Assembly (NCBI GenBank): GCA_035610365.1
Contig: CM069438.1
Location: forward strand, 35,874,737 to 35,938,736
From: Aquatica leii
Lineage: Eukaryota > Arthropoda > Insecta > Coleoptera > Lampyridae
Direction of reading: 5' to 3'
DNA: 64,000 bases
Shown: positions 35,189 through 48,519 of the stretch, piece by piece
How positions within the stretch are numbered: position 1 is the stretch's first letter
Layout of the letters: every line of letters starts with the position of its first letter
Program-made: the position numbers and the translations under genes
Notes under the pieces: generated by a model
Databases searched by the model: none
Seen by the model: only the letters and a program-made list of their open reading frames with translations
What the model was told of the DNA's origin: nothing

Positions 35189-38170
35189 TGTTACATGTCG
35201 TTATTTTGTATTTATCAAAAATATTTATTTCAAATTAAAATTAACGGTTGCACTGTTTAACGACGCTATTGATCCTACTAATGAGTGGAGATGAACGGTA
35301 TATTACCATCAAGCGTCCATTTTTACATTTTTTTACCAGTTGGAAATTGCCGGTGAACGTTCGTGTACCTGGGTGTTATTTTAAGACATGTATGTAGTTT
35401 TATTTCTGTTGAATTTTCCACTGCAGGTTTCTTGGGATTACCATGTTATCTTTATATCCGGTTGATTTGGGGATAAGTATGTAGCCTGTGGAGTCCACAT
35501 CGTTTAGCGTAATCGGAAAGGACGAGAGAACTCACGCCTGTATCAGTATCCTATAGTTTATATCTTCTTGCATTTATATTTATTACTTTACTTGTTGTCA
35601 ATCTTGTACGTTGTCATGCACAAATTGGAGAGGTGAAAAAAAGATTTTATAGATGTTCGGTTTATCGTTTGGCTAGCTTCCTTCGCATATAGTTGTGAGT
35701 CAGATTGTCAGTAACCAAAATTCTTCGCGTGAGCCGTGCCCTAACGCCACCTTTTCTTTCGTATAGTAATTTGTATAGGGAAACGAACGTCTGGGTTAAA
35801 TAAAAAAAATATTCCAGACCAGCAATCTTCAAATATACGTAAAGCAATAAAACAATCGAGTTATCACAGACAGAAACTTTTGTTTATTTCCATATCGAAA
35901 CTGCACAATTGAACTTAACGAAGAAGAGAGAGGATCCAAGGTAAAGTCTCAATTATAATGTAGTTGTCGATACACTACTAAGATAAACTATACATAAAAT
36001 CAACATGAGCTCGTGGCTACGTCACTGCTATTAGCCAATATCGTCATACAGTAACAAAAAAAGTAGAAAATCATTGCAGGCTTGACAGCATTCGTCCCTA
36101 GTTTAATATACCGCCTTAAGTAAGTGAAGACGATAGTATTAAAATTAAACGCGTTCGCGATACATTGTTATTAAAAATCAAAATCTACCCGTGCTATTTG
36201 ACGTCAAGTGTAGGAGTGAGATAACGTAACAGAGTTTAAAATACCCTGTGAATATTTACAAACGGCGCGCCGCTTCCAAATGCTTTGCGGAAAAATGTTT
36301 ACAGTATGATAAAAGTTGACGTAATGATTGGTTAGCAAAACTGAACTTTGATACGTGATACACTATAGAACGCCGTGGTTTTAAAATTTCCACGCGTTTC
36401 CCCCGTCTGTGTATCATCAAATTAACAGAAAGTACAAAAATACCTTACGATATGATATGACGCCGAGAAGCATCTTTTGGTGTTAGCATCTTCTTTTTCT
36501 TAAGCCGGTATTTGTTTCAGATAACTGTGTTGAGAATCATTATCCACCACCATGGTGGATATAAACAGGAGCTACAATAAGTAAGAAATAGTTTTCGAAT
36601 CGCAACCACGTGTAAAACACACAGGTACTAACCTACAATGCAATATCCGAGCAGGTGACTCAAAAATATATTTCCGTCGTCCTTTTAACCCTTAAATACA
36701 ATGCACGAAGAAATAATTCGTTAAAAGAAAAATATAAGACAGATGTCGATGGATGACAAAAATTGTATCTCTCACCGATCATTTTGCGTCTTAACGCTAG
36801 TTACACGCAATGTACTTGAACCACAATATCAAAATATTCGTATCCGGCGAGAAATCAAACTAAAGCTGAGCCTTGTGACGACTCAAAACTTAACTAACTC
36901 AGTGACCTCATATTCGCGGGTCGACGTTAGTAAAGTTGTCTAACCGCCAGTTGTAGAAGTCGCAAAACTGATTTTTAGTCGTTACAACGTAGAATTTTGC
37001 TTTATGTCATTTGTTTCAATTGTATTCTTAACCGTCAGCTTTCAGCATAATAACATGTTGTATGTAATAACGTTAGATCATACTGACTTAAATTAATTTT
37101 AAGTTGTAAACTTTATATCAGCCATAACCTTACGTATTCTCGTTGAGTACGTTGACGTAACATCCGTCAAATTTCTTCGATCATTTGAACGCATTCATAA
37201 CCAAGGCAAAATATCATTAACCGTCGTACATAAGCTCATACACCAAGCATAGTTTTTGTGTTAAATCAGATAAATAAGAGCAGTGGAAGCCACTACCATT
37301 GACAAAGAAGTGTCGGTTTGGTAAGTTTCTGTACTCATATTTTACTTTTTTTTGCAACTCATATTAATCATTGTCGATTTAGTTTGCGACTGCATAGTAG
37401 ACGAGGTAGTTTGATCGAGTAAGATTTATATTTAAATTAAAATCATTCACTTATAACATTTGGTAGCAATTGAATATAATTAGTTGTTGTGGGTTGCCTA
37501 AACGAAAAAGCCTACATATTATATTACTATATTCATCGACAAATTTCTAATTTTTATTGGTCTATTTCTCTCTGTTGATTTTAATGACTATTCTCTCTTC
37601 TTAAAATAAATATATTATTGTTAAAAGTTCTGTTTTGTCAATTTATTCCTTTTAGTGATCGACAGATTTAAACCAGGTCTGTATCGAGTGATATTTAATT
37701 GTTTTGGTGCTTTTTTTTAACTTACAATACAACTGAATTAATCGCCAACAATAAAGTTGCGAGAAAATTCTCGTAACACTGATTAGTTTGATTTTAGCGT
37801 AAAGTGTTGCTCGAATCTCATCGACTAGATCTAGCCGAGCAGATTTTTGTCAGTATTTAAAGTGCGTAACTTTTTGATCGTTTTTAATCGAGCCCAAAGC
37901 GGCGTCGAATTTTTTATGCAATAATAAACTTTGCCACAAATACATTACTTTAAAAAGATTTGGTTTAATGTTATTCTACCATGGTCACGTCGACGTTCCA
38001 CCAACGATTTTGTACGGTGTGTTGCTTATATAAATCTATTATTACAAATAAATCAACCTGTGATAATTACTATTTTTAAACGTTAATCCTTAAAGTATTT
38101 TTTTACATAGTTAAATTGTTGATCTTAGTTCGTCCTTGTGTACCTGTGTGGACTTTTTTAGTTGCGGGTT
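35189..38170 (+). repeat. Large tandem unit, copy 2, with M2 start
   Basis: This copy starts TGTTACATGTCGTTATTTTG like M2 copy 1. It contains GTGGAGTCCACATCG, the block series listed for copy 1, the promoter-like segment and donor at 37321, and the tail with ATAATAAACTTTGCCAC. It has extra sequence at about 36010-36330 that copy 1 lacks and is missing the LINE. The inverted and partial third copy at 63440-63660 shares the 36720-36900 part. Confidence 0.72.
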
Positions 38171-39394
38171 AGATCGATATCTTGTGTTATATTGGAAGAT
38201 TACGCTAGTACCGTCTCAACGGATATGGCGCTACGGTTACAAAAACCTAATACTAATTAGTTATACATCATGGCTAATTAGAGTTGCCGAAGGAATGAGA
38301 CAACCAGATGTAAACTCTAAAAAATTCATTCAAAGCTTAATGTCATTGGTATTAAACAATTTGAGAAATTGTACATGTTAAGTAACGTGCAGTTAATCTT
38401 GAGTTTTAAATTTTCCGCGGATTTAAACATCTACGCAATAATTATCTGATTCCTCATTAACGTCTAGTTTCACACTTAAATTGACCATCAAAATGCTTTC
38501 TTAAAGTGGTAGAAAGTCGTAATGACGTACACATCTTGGTTCTTGCATAAAATCTAGCAAAATTATAGAACTGGCACTTGTATAACAACAAATATACATT
38601 TACTTACATATAATATACAGGGTGAGTGATAAAATTAACGATTATATGGTAATGAACTTGACGCGGTTAGATCTAGTCCTAGAGTCAAATTTAGTTAAAG
38701 TGGGTTTTAATTGAATTATAATTGACAAAGATTCGGTCAATCACAAGTCAATTAAGAATTGTTTGAAGATAGAAGTTTAGTTTAATACAATTGCAGAAAA
38801 AAAAACACAACTGTTAGTAAGAATAGGGAGTTGTTGAGTGTTAAAATTATGAAATAATTATCGATTTCGAATAGTTTCTTCAAATAATTCTATAAAAACT
38901 ACTGAGGTTTGGATCGTCTTATTACCTATCGTTGTAGATAAGTTTAAACTGCAATTTCAAAATGTCTAAGAACGTTTCGGTATTGTTATCGTGTAAAGTG
39001 TGAAGTCGTTAAAGTCGTGTAGTGACTGAGACTTAAAGATTTTTGAATTTCTATTTTTTTGATGTTATGTGGTTACTTTGGTCTGCATTCTGTGAATCGT
39101 TTTGTCAACTATGAGTGAACGAGTGCGTTGCCATCGGCGTTATTTGTTTTTTATCATGCCGCACATGCCAAACTAAGAGTGTCAAATGTCGGTGTTGGTT
39201 CCTATAAGATGCTTGGCTATAGGATGTTGATACGTTTTGATAAAATATTTTATTGTCTGTTCGAACTACTCTTTGGCTTCTATAATAAAAATTTTAAACT
39301 ATTAAATTAAAAAAAACAAATAATAAGACGAGATATGTATCTAAAAAGAGCGTTGAGCTTACGAAGCAGTGCTATGATTAGCTTCGGATAAGTT
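38171..39394. other. Unassigned non-coding stretch
   Basis: AT-rich sequence; the 38136-38381 frame has no family features. ATACAGGGTGAGTGATAAAAT at about 38618 is a phrase often seen at insect transposon ends, but no element could be delimited. Confidence 0.3.
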
Positions 39395-40465
39395 ATGTTA
39401 AAAGTGTTTTGGTGTGATTTTTGTACCGTATAAGTTTCGACCCAAAACGCCCACGCTATATCCACAGTGAGAGCTGTCAATTAGGTTTTTTTTTAACGGA
39501 TGCAATTATCCGGAAGAAAAAATCTTTCTGCGGTAAGAATTGATTCTATTTTTGTCATTTAATTGGATTTTTTCGCAATTATCATTAGCAATTTTGGATA
39601 CCTGTTGTTCATATTGAAAAAATTCCTATGTTGACGTCACAATCTATGATGTAGTGTAAAGAGTGTTGCACTTATCTTGATCAAGGATATCAAATATTTG
39701 ATTAATTATTACATTTATAACCGTATTGGAAGGTCCATTTACCAAAATATCAATAATAATCTAAGGGAAACTTGACGCATTTGGTTTTTTTCTTAGGGAT
39801 CGTATGAACCAAAAGGAACTTATTTGTTATAACGCCATATGTATGTCATTGTTCAAATTTTAGGAAATTTTGGGAAAAGTGCAGCTAGCTAGTCGCAAAT
39901 TGTAAGTATTGTGTTTTCTGTTCTAACTTTCTTTTATTTACGTTATCAGTCTTTTACACGTATGACTGTACGTACAGTACATATCAGGTTGTTATGACAA
40001 ATAACTACATAACCTTTTTTGCGTGTAATATAGTATTAAAGGGTGCGCTCAAGTTTTCTTAGTTATGGAGATATTGCATATTTGTATTATATTTACCACT
40101 GTAAATTTGTTCTTTTAGAATGTAAAAGTTAGACCGACAAGTTTAATTTTATGTATGACGTGTTGTCCAACCGAAGAAAGCTTGCATCAACAATTATTGT
40201 CTGTGATTTGTACCTACGTACTAGCAATTTTATGTAAGTCTACCTCGCTTCTCTTTTCTAACCTCTTTTTCTATGATAAGATAAAAATATATTTCAGCTT
40301 TGGATAGATTTCAACGGTGTTTTCCATCCTAGTTTCTAACGGTTTTGGCACCATTAGGTTATAATTAGCACATCGAGACCTGAGACCCGGCTGCCGATTC
40401 AAATGAGTTAGTCGCCAGCAATTAAGTTACGAAAAAATCCTAGTAACAAAGTAGTTGCTTTTGCT
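39395..40465 (+). repeat. Long interspersed repeat M1, copy 2
   Basis: This copy starts TTATGTTAAAAGTGTTTTGG and ends with AGTCGCCAGCAATTAAGTTA and a GTAACA near 40450. It aligns closely with 57325-58275 (GTCCATTTACCAAAATA, GATCGTATGAACC, ACGACTGTACG-like block) and more loosely with 7395-8560. Confidence 0.65.
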
Positions 40466-40989
40466 ACGTTTTAAATGCCGTTTGTCTTGGTAAGTTTGGT
40501 GTTTTTCGTTTAGTAGACTCATAACCGCTAAAGTTTTGTTGTCAAAATAAACATTATAATCTGCATGTTAAAAATGAAGTCAAAATCGGCCATTTGTAAG
40601 ATAGGCAAAATGTTATTAATGGTCAGTTTCAATGTGACGCATAATAATGACTACTATCTTACAATGTCGCTAACCAATCACACAATATTTTGCCTACCAT
40701 GCAAACTGCCAAATTTAGCTTCTCTTTTAATTATTAATTAGCTATCCAGAATATAAGAAATATAGGGGTGAACATTTTTGGATAAAATTCATTCTTCTTG
40801 GCACTCCATCTAGTGGAAAAATTAGCTTCGTAAACAGTTTTTAATGGTTTGTAGTTCACCGAGGTAGTTGCTACGTCGTCGATTTATGATACTTTCTGTT
40901 TCGAGAATAATAATCTGACGACATGTTAACTAGCTCGGAAAACTTCAAACCATTGAATGAAACCACAAACGCTTACAAGTATAACTAAG
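40466..40989. other. Spacer before the second Penelope-like cluster
   Basis: No gene, RNA or recognised repeat. A pair of nearby words, CGGCCATTTGTAAGATAGGC and a partial inverted match, hints at a small hairpin but is not convincing. Confidence 0.25.
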
Positions 40990-42672
40990 AAACCGCTACG
41001 GAGAAGAAATTAATCATACCAGGATTTCGAACAACACATCCAAACGAGCACCACAAGAAGGATTTTAGAAAAAACCAGCACAGCTCTACTACGAAAGAGG
41101 ATCCAAAACACAAGAACTCAGCTAACCAAGACGGAATACGACCTGTTGAAACTACATTTGTAGCTAACCAACAAATTGGACAGAGACCTGGAATCTTACA
41201 ACAAAAAAATCAACGTGCAAAGAAAAGGAAATAAAACACACCGTCTAATTACAAAACAACACCTAATGCAACATACACTAAAAAAATCTCAGATCGTTAT
41301 AAACCTAACCGTCACTGAACTAAGCGTCGACGTAACCGACATACCCGCCACAGAATTAAAGTTCGGCTTTGCCCCAAAGACAGTCCCGAAAGAGATAATT
41401 ATTAGTGCTGAAAAAACAACCTGCCTGACCTATCAATCCGAGAAACTCAGAGCCGACACATCGTATGTCCTACGGACCGCCAAGTCCCTTAAATCAAACA
41501 TAAACAAGAGAGAAGTCGAAGCCATAAAAAAACTACGGAACAAAGAAGACCTGCCCACAATGGAAATGCTACCGTTGTAATGATCTTCGCAGAATATATC
41601 AGAAGAGTGAAACAGCTACTCTCAGACCTCGCAAATAAAAAGATCAAAAACAATACAGTCAAGAAAGTAGAACGAGAAGTATCCACTGCAATAAAATCAT
41701 CAAATATATCCAAAAAACTGCATCGGAACCTGACACCGATTGGACGCTAAGATGCGTTAACTTTATTACTTACTCCAAAAAGACAACTGATCTCTGCAAC
41801 CAATAGTCAGTGCAGTAGAACATGTTTTAGTCCGATACATTGCACAAGAAGTAAAAAACCTCATAGGAAGAACGGAATATCGAGATTTTATCTAGAAAAT
41901 TGCCGCAATTCAAGTACAAAACTACCACATTATAATGAGCTTTAATGTAATCTTACTATTCATAAAAGTGCCGATCAACTACGACGGAGAGCCAAAGAAA
42001 ACATGAACGAGGAACTGACAAATCTGTCAACATTCTTCACCTTTCGAGACCAAGCCTACAAACCCATGTCCCTAATTCTTGCAAACACATTCATAGAAGC
42101 CTTTGAGAAAGAAACCCTACAAACCACGGCACTAAAACCCAAACTATGTTTACGATACGTGGACGACACAAAAAAGAACTCTGAGGAAGTTCTTGAACTA
42201 CTTCAACGGAATACACCAAAACATCAAGTTTACCATAGAAGTAAAAAAGATCATTCCTGAACGTGCTGATCAAGAAAAAACTAGATGAAATCTTAAGACA
42301 CCTAGCATACAGAAAATCAACTCACACCGACAGATACTTTCATGCGGAGTTCCATCACCACTCAACACAAACACAAAGCGTGATACGCACTATAATACAT
42401 CAAGCTTGGACGTTATGCAAATCAGAACAACTAGATAAAAAACTAAACTATTTAAAAACAGCGCTAAAAAAACAGTTATACGAGGAGCAACATCGAACGG
42501 ACCATCAAAAAAAAAAATTAAACCCTAAGGAGAAAGAAGAAGCTCTAACTACAACGTTCCTACCATATGTCAAAGAATGTACATATAAAATAGGACGTAC
42601 CCTGAAGAAATACAACATCAATACAGTGTACAACACTACAAAAAAATTAACATCAATCTTTCTGAAGATAAG
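40990..42672 (+). pseudogene. Penelope-like element, second cluster, copy 1
   Basis: The N-terminal block near 41085-41160 reads KRIQNTRTQLTKTEYDLLKL in a shifted frame. KFGFAPKTVPKEIIISAEKT and then REVEAIKKLRNKEDL follow in the 41176-41580 frame, and an RT core lies around 41600-42130. The catalytic box LRYVDDTKKNSEEV is intact at about 42145. The part after it continues to VKECTYKIGRTLKKYNINTV near 42600, just before the GIY-YIG domain, which is missing. Frameshifts and stops occur between blocks. At about 42672 it joins the start of the next copy, head to tail. Confidence 0.82.
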
Positions 42673-42674
42673 GT

Positions 42675-45390
42675 GCAACCACGAGGACCAAAAACACAAG
42701 AACTCAGCTGAACCAAACCGAAAACGACTTGTTGAAACTACATTTCAAGCAATCTAACCAATTAGATAGGAACACCTAAGGCTTAATAGATAAACTCACG
42801 AAAGAGAAATCAAGGTGCAATGGAAAAGAAAAATCTCGGATCGCCATAAACATAACTTTTAACTAACTAGGCGACGACGTAACCGACATACTCGCCAAAG
42901 AATTGAATTTTGCCCTAACTCCGAAGACAGTCCCGAAATAGGAAACTACCAACGGACATAACCGAAGAAGCCAGGGTCGACACACCGTATGTCCACCAAA
43001 CCCCCTAGATCAAACATAAACAGGAGAAAAGTTCATGCCATAAAAGAACTGCGGAACAAAAAAGACATTAAAATACCACCATCCGACAAAGGAAATGCTA
43101 CCGTTGTAACAGACACCGCAGAATACATCAAGAAAGTGGAACACGTATTCTTAGACCCCGCATACAAAAAAATTAAAAACAACTCGGACAAGAAAGTAGA
43201 ACGAGAATTATCCACTGCAACAAAATCATCAAACATACTCAAAGAACTACTTAACAAAAATCCACAAAAAAAACTATTCTCTGCGATCAATAGTCAGCGT
43301 AGTGGGATCCTCATAGAAAAAACGGAACATGACGTGAAAAACCCAGGGAATTTGATCAAAAAGATTGTCAGGATTCACGTACAAAGCCACGACATTATGG
43401 TGAGCTTTGATCTAATCTCACTAATTACAAAAGTGTCCATTAACAACGGCCTAGAGGAGCTACGACGGATACACGTCAAGAAAAATATAAACGAGGAGCT
43501 GACCGATCTGGCAGGAAACTGCACCAAGAATCATCCATGTCCCCAACTCTAGCAAATATATTTATAGAAGTCTTTGAGAAGGAAGCTTTACAAACCACAG
43601 CATTAAAATCCAAACGTGGACGACACATTCGTCATTTAGTCACACGGAAGAAACACTGATAAAGTGCCTGAACCACATCAACGGAATACACCATGTTACA
43701 AGCTTATAGGTCTTACGAACCTTGCACGGCCAAATCACACAGTCGGAGATAGGGGAGGTTCAAGTGAATAATAATTAAGGGCGCCAGATCTTTTATAATT
43801 AACATTTCGATCACCTTCGAACACCTCGTTCAAGACAGACGGTCCAAGCCTGTAACGAATTTTTTGGTTCGTAATCCTTGTTACTCTGATGTTCGGGTCC
43901 CCACAATAAAAGAACAAGGTATGATACCATAAAAGAAAAATTAACAGGTATAAAAACTTTAATTTAGTAACGTAGATTATTAACAAGAGTATATCTAATT
44001 CTCAATGCATAAATGCCAGAAGTATCGGCAACACGCAATACAAAAGTTGAATCGAAGTGAATAGCGAAGAAAATTTCATAGTAAATATTGTTCGTACACA
44101 GCATGCGATACAAACAAAATGATTAATGAAACTACCTTAACGGTATTAAAACAATGATCGTAATTACAGAAATTGAGATTAGCAAAAGTTCCGTGAGTGA
44201 CTTTTCTGACAGCGATAAAATAATTAAATAAACTTACTCCAGTACCTACTTAATCAAAGAAAACGTTTTCCCCGGTGAGTGAGCCTGGAATAAATTTGAA
44301 TAGCACATCGTGTCAACACAATGACTCACGAAAGCAAGATCTACAAAATTGTTAATTACTGCTAAAAGAAAGTACACATAACAGAACTCGATTATCGAAT
44401 TTTGTTGTACATATTCAATGAAAGTTGGTTTCGCAGGTGTTTGCCGCATGAGTAGGATCTCAAAGAAAAGTTCTTGTTTTCGGTTTTTTTAGTTTTAAAC
44501 GTAGGCCTTATAGAGTTATACTCCCCCCATGAAGATATTTATCAATATTAATCCCTCATTATTCTTCATTCAATAGAAACATGTGGCCAAAGTGCGGCGG
44601 AACGGCCTGTGACGAATAAATTATTTTAAAAACGTAATGAAGTTATAATTTGATTTCCATTACAGAGGATGTTATTAGAAAACTTTAAGCGAAACAGGCC
44701 ATTTTATCCAGTTGTCAGCTTAACGACTTCGTCGTAAAATGACAGTCACAAGAAAAGATCGGCAGAGGGCGTCAAAACCGGAATCTAATTTTAATTCAAT
44801 ATACAGGGTATTACGTTATAAAAATTTTGCACGTAACAACCAAAACATCAAGTTTACCATGGAAGTGGAAAAAACCATTCCTGAACGTGCTGATCAAGAA
44901 GAAACCAGATGAAACCTTAGGACACTAAGTATATAAAAAGCTAACTTACACCGACACATACTTATGCGGAATCACCGCCCTTCACAAACACTCTAACGCC
45001 TAGCATCTAGACCAAGAGCTAAATCACCTCAAGACAGGGTTCAGAAGAAACGGCTATACCAGGAGCAACATCAAACCATCAAGAGAAAACCAAACCCTAA
45101 AGAAAAAAATAATCCTTGACCACAACGTTCCAAGAGTGTACGGATTACACCACAAGAGAGTTAACATCAATCCGAAGACAAAGCGCAATCATGAAGATCT
45201 CCAAGAACGTGTATATGGCATCCTAAGCACATGAGGAAAGGTTTACATAGATTGTAGCCAAGACTTTACAGAGAAGCAATAGAAATCCAGAAGCACTCCA
45301 ACAACTTCAACAGAGACCTAGAACTACCCAAAATATAGAAACGCATAGTTTGAGAAAACGACCCACCAAATTGTAATATTATTCAAGAAT
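42675..45390 (+). pseudogene. Penelope-like element, second cluster, copy 2, split by a solo LTR
   Basis: The 5' part (42675-43689) carries an N-terminal block, then NINRRKVHAIKELRNKKDIK, IPPSDKGNATVVTDTAEYIK and an RT frame at 42989-43552 with MVSFDLISLITKVSINN. The 3' part (44843-45390) resumes exactly where the 5' part stops, at the words after AACGGAATACACCA. It ends with VYGIPSTCGKVYID, the start of a GIY-YIG domain, and then LYREAIEIQKHSNNFNRDLE, typical of the C-terminus. Most of GIY-YIG is deleted between them. The split is caused by the LTR at 43694-44838; frameshifts and stops inactivate both parts. Confidence 0.85.
43694..44838 (-). mobile_element. Solo LTR inside a Penelope-like element, 4-bp target duplication
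   Basis: The LTR reads TGTTACAAGCTTATAGGTC at its left end and GCACGTAACA at its right, with ACCA on both sides (43690-43693 and 44839-44842). The sibling Penelope-like copy at about 42210-42230 has the same words with a single ACCA and no LTR. It is the reverse complement of the LTRs at 1979-3134 and 30572-31972. Length is 1,145 bp; there is no internal region. Confidence 0.9.
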
Positions 45391-48300
45391 TTACTTAATT
45401 ACGAAAACAAAGTTGGCTAAAGAATTGCTCAAGTTTGTAAAAAGTTATATCTAAGATCAAAAAATTTTGTTATAGGATCAATAGACTGTAGAATTTAAAT
45501 CTCAAAAAATTTCACATCTAAGGAGGCCCTGAATAAATATATTCATAAATTAACTAAATCTTTAAAATAATATAAGCGCAATAGCATTAATGCCGTAGAC
45601 AAAAAGTGAAGAAGATAAGAGAAGTTTGTGTTTTCCTTATTGCATTTTCTAGAATAATTTTAGATAAATTTATTTATCGATGACAATCTAGTGCGTGTGA
45701 AATTCAAATCGCCAACAAAAGACAGTCGGCCAACAACCAAAACATTTTTCGAAGCGCAAACAATTTCGATCTCCTTTGTATATAAAAGCACGCGCCGAAG
45801 AAAACGAAAAAAACCCGTTTTCTTTTGTTGATTCTCCACAAATCTACCCAAATTCGACTTAATTCGTCCTAATCTCCTCGGGTAAAATCCGACCTCACTT
45901 CAGCATTATAAACATAACCTCGCTTATATTTGCCCCTAACCTCACTTAATTTACACTAATTCAACCGGATTCATAGAATGACGAAAACGTCGAAAAATTC
46001 TATTTTTATTCGAAAAAAATACTAAATTTAGAATGCTTTTTGAATCTCTCGAGGGCTTAGGCAATGTTTTCTTTAAATATTTTATCGCGACCTGCGTCAG
46101 CCATTTGAAATTTGCTTGACGTTTATTAATACTACGCTTTATTTAATTTCCGATATTTTTGTATGAATAAAACAAATGCTTTCTCTTTGTTTTCGAGTGA
46201 AACAATTGATCAGTTTTGTTGTTGTTATCTGTTTTTTTCCGACTTTGAATGGGTTCGTTTGTTTCAAACGTTTTCGATGATGAAAAACATGTTGCTGTGG
46301 GGGTTGGAGCAACGGCTACATAAATAACGACGAGCTTCCTTCTCTGCGTTCATACGCAAAGACGGGTTAAAAGCTTTTTAATTCAATTCGATCGGTGCAA
46401 TTAATCGCTTCAAAATTGCTATCGATTATTTGGACAGGTGAGCATAAATAGTAAATAGTGGAAAAAGAGTTGTAGCAGGATTATGTGTTCATCGACAACG
46501 CATACATCACCGGTCAGCGCATTTAGCCGTTTTTTGTCGATTGAGATTTATTGGCCACACTTTCTGATGTTTAATGTACTGTGGCGTGGATTGGCGCTTC
46601 GCTTTCTACGTTATCGCTGGGTATTCCAATATTTTGTTTGCTTTTAAATGATGCGTAACTAACGCGATAAGAAAAATCAACAAACAAACGAATTGGGTTA
46701 ATTCACCCAGTTTGCAAAATCCAAGTTGGCAGGTCGCTCTATATTGTCAATCACAGGTGTTTTTCGCATAAACAGATTAAAACCAATCGCGAGGGGAAAA
46801 AACCAATATTCGAAATCTTATAAACGCGTAATCGACTGTAAAAAAACCTTCCACCAGCAACGTCGCTCTATTAATTGACAGGCGTAAAAACAAAGATCTA
46901 TTGGAAAGGCCACAGCGCGGCAACATTGTCTAATGCTTTTAATGTACTTTGGAGACGTGAAAAACTACAGCCATTGCCTGTGTTGTTATACGGATTATAA
47001 GAAAAAACAATATATCTTTATGCTTCCTGCTGTAAGAGAAAATAGAGCCTGTGGGAGTGCTGCGAAGTTTTGCTTTAACTCTCTTCTACGACATAACCTT
47101 ATAAATGATTCTAATAAGTCGCAAAGGTGCGTTTTAGGACGGAGAATGTGTCTTCTATTTGTCAATGTCGATTTACACAGAATCTTTGAGACATCTTCGA
47201 AACGATGTGGTAAGAACGTTAGACGCGCGTAATATTTCACCCACCTTTTTATTCATCTCTTAAGAGAATCGATAAAAATTTCGTAATTAATATTTAGGAT
47301 TCTGGTCCTCAATTTAATTAAAGACACAAGTCTGTTGAGCAAAAACAAGCGTGGTGTCAGATATAAAGGGAAAACAAAATTATATTAGTACGTTGGTAAC
47401 TAATTAGCGAAGAGGGTATTTTAAATATTAATTCGGCTAAGGCAGATGGTGGTACAGAGGCGTAGGTAAAAGGGTTTTCAGCTTCTCTCATGAGGATTAC
47501 CGGAAATTGTCAAAGTTATTATGCGTGGCGGTTTACACTGGCACACCCGTGTCTAGGGATAAGCGAATCGGTTCCTTTGTTGCTCTATAGCCCCATTTCA
47601 GTTACAAGAAATGATCGTTAAAGGGTACATTCTACATAATATAAAGGGTTTATTTAAACCATTAGATAAATACATTTACCAGATTTGCTCATATATTTAA
47701 TGGACAAAATTCAAATTTGAATCCGCGTCGTGTTTTCCCCAAGCTGCGTCGGTAAGAACGCGATCTATAACCGCACTTCCAAATCCGGCCGTTACAATTA
47801 CATTCGAAGCAATTAATTTTTTATCGATTGTGTTTACACAACATAACCTAATTTCTGTGTTCCATTAGGGCGATATACGCCAAACCTTGCATTTTTCGTT
47901 TATATTTCGTTGAAATCGACTTAAATTAGAGTCGCGAAAAGCGATGTTTGCGAAATTAAAATTAATTCAGGACGTGGGAAATTTAATTTTAGATAAAAAT
48001 CTGTCATCAACCGCTTTGGATTAGACTCGTGCGTGCTAAAATGTTGGTTCGATTTTAACGACATCGCTTTGTCGGGTTCAGTACTATTGACTTAGAAAAA
48101 AAGGAAACTGTAATTTTTGTAAAAATTGTTGTTTTCGATTAGCCGCAATATTTGCTTATAATTTAATTTTACTATGAAAGAAGCAAAAAATGTAGATTAT
48201 TGTTTTAATGGCATTTCAAAGTATTATGGAGCCTCATATATCGAACTTCGATGAAAATCCCTGATAAATTGTAATTTATCCATTGTTCTTGTAATTGCCT

Positions 48301-48519
48301 AACACTCTCAACCTTAGTATATTGAAGGACTTGTCAGAAAGATTTCGATTTTTAAACTTGTTTGCACCTTTATTTATCAAAGTTTTATTGGAATACCTTT
48401 CTATAGCGAAGTTGCTTTGATAAAATTTGTCTTTTCTTTAATTTGCAGGATAAAGTAACTTTTTAGGAACACATTACTATCAGTTTTATTTTTAAGGTTT
48501 TCGCGGCCATGATTTTTTA
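45391..48519. other. Mainly unique stretch, candidate control sequence
   Basis: No transposon domain was found. About 46240-46960 is less AT-rich and has promoter-like order on the plus strand: ACATAAATAACGAC at about 46320, CTTCCTTCTCTGCGTTCATA downstream, and a donor-like GGACAG/GTGAGC at about 46438. It could be an untranslated first exon of a plus-strand gene, but no coding exon follows. Short TAACCTCACTTA-type words repeat at 45890-45960. Confidence 0.3.

Noticed and set aside
35189-37778. Treating the whole of tandem unit 2 as one LTR ending at GTAACA (37778)
   Set aside because: The similarity to unit 1 continues past GTAACA for several hundred bases, and no target duplication flanks it.
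45880-45970. TAACCTCACTTA-type words as telomeric repeat
   Set aside because: The words are imperfect, few and irregularly spaced.
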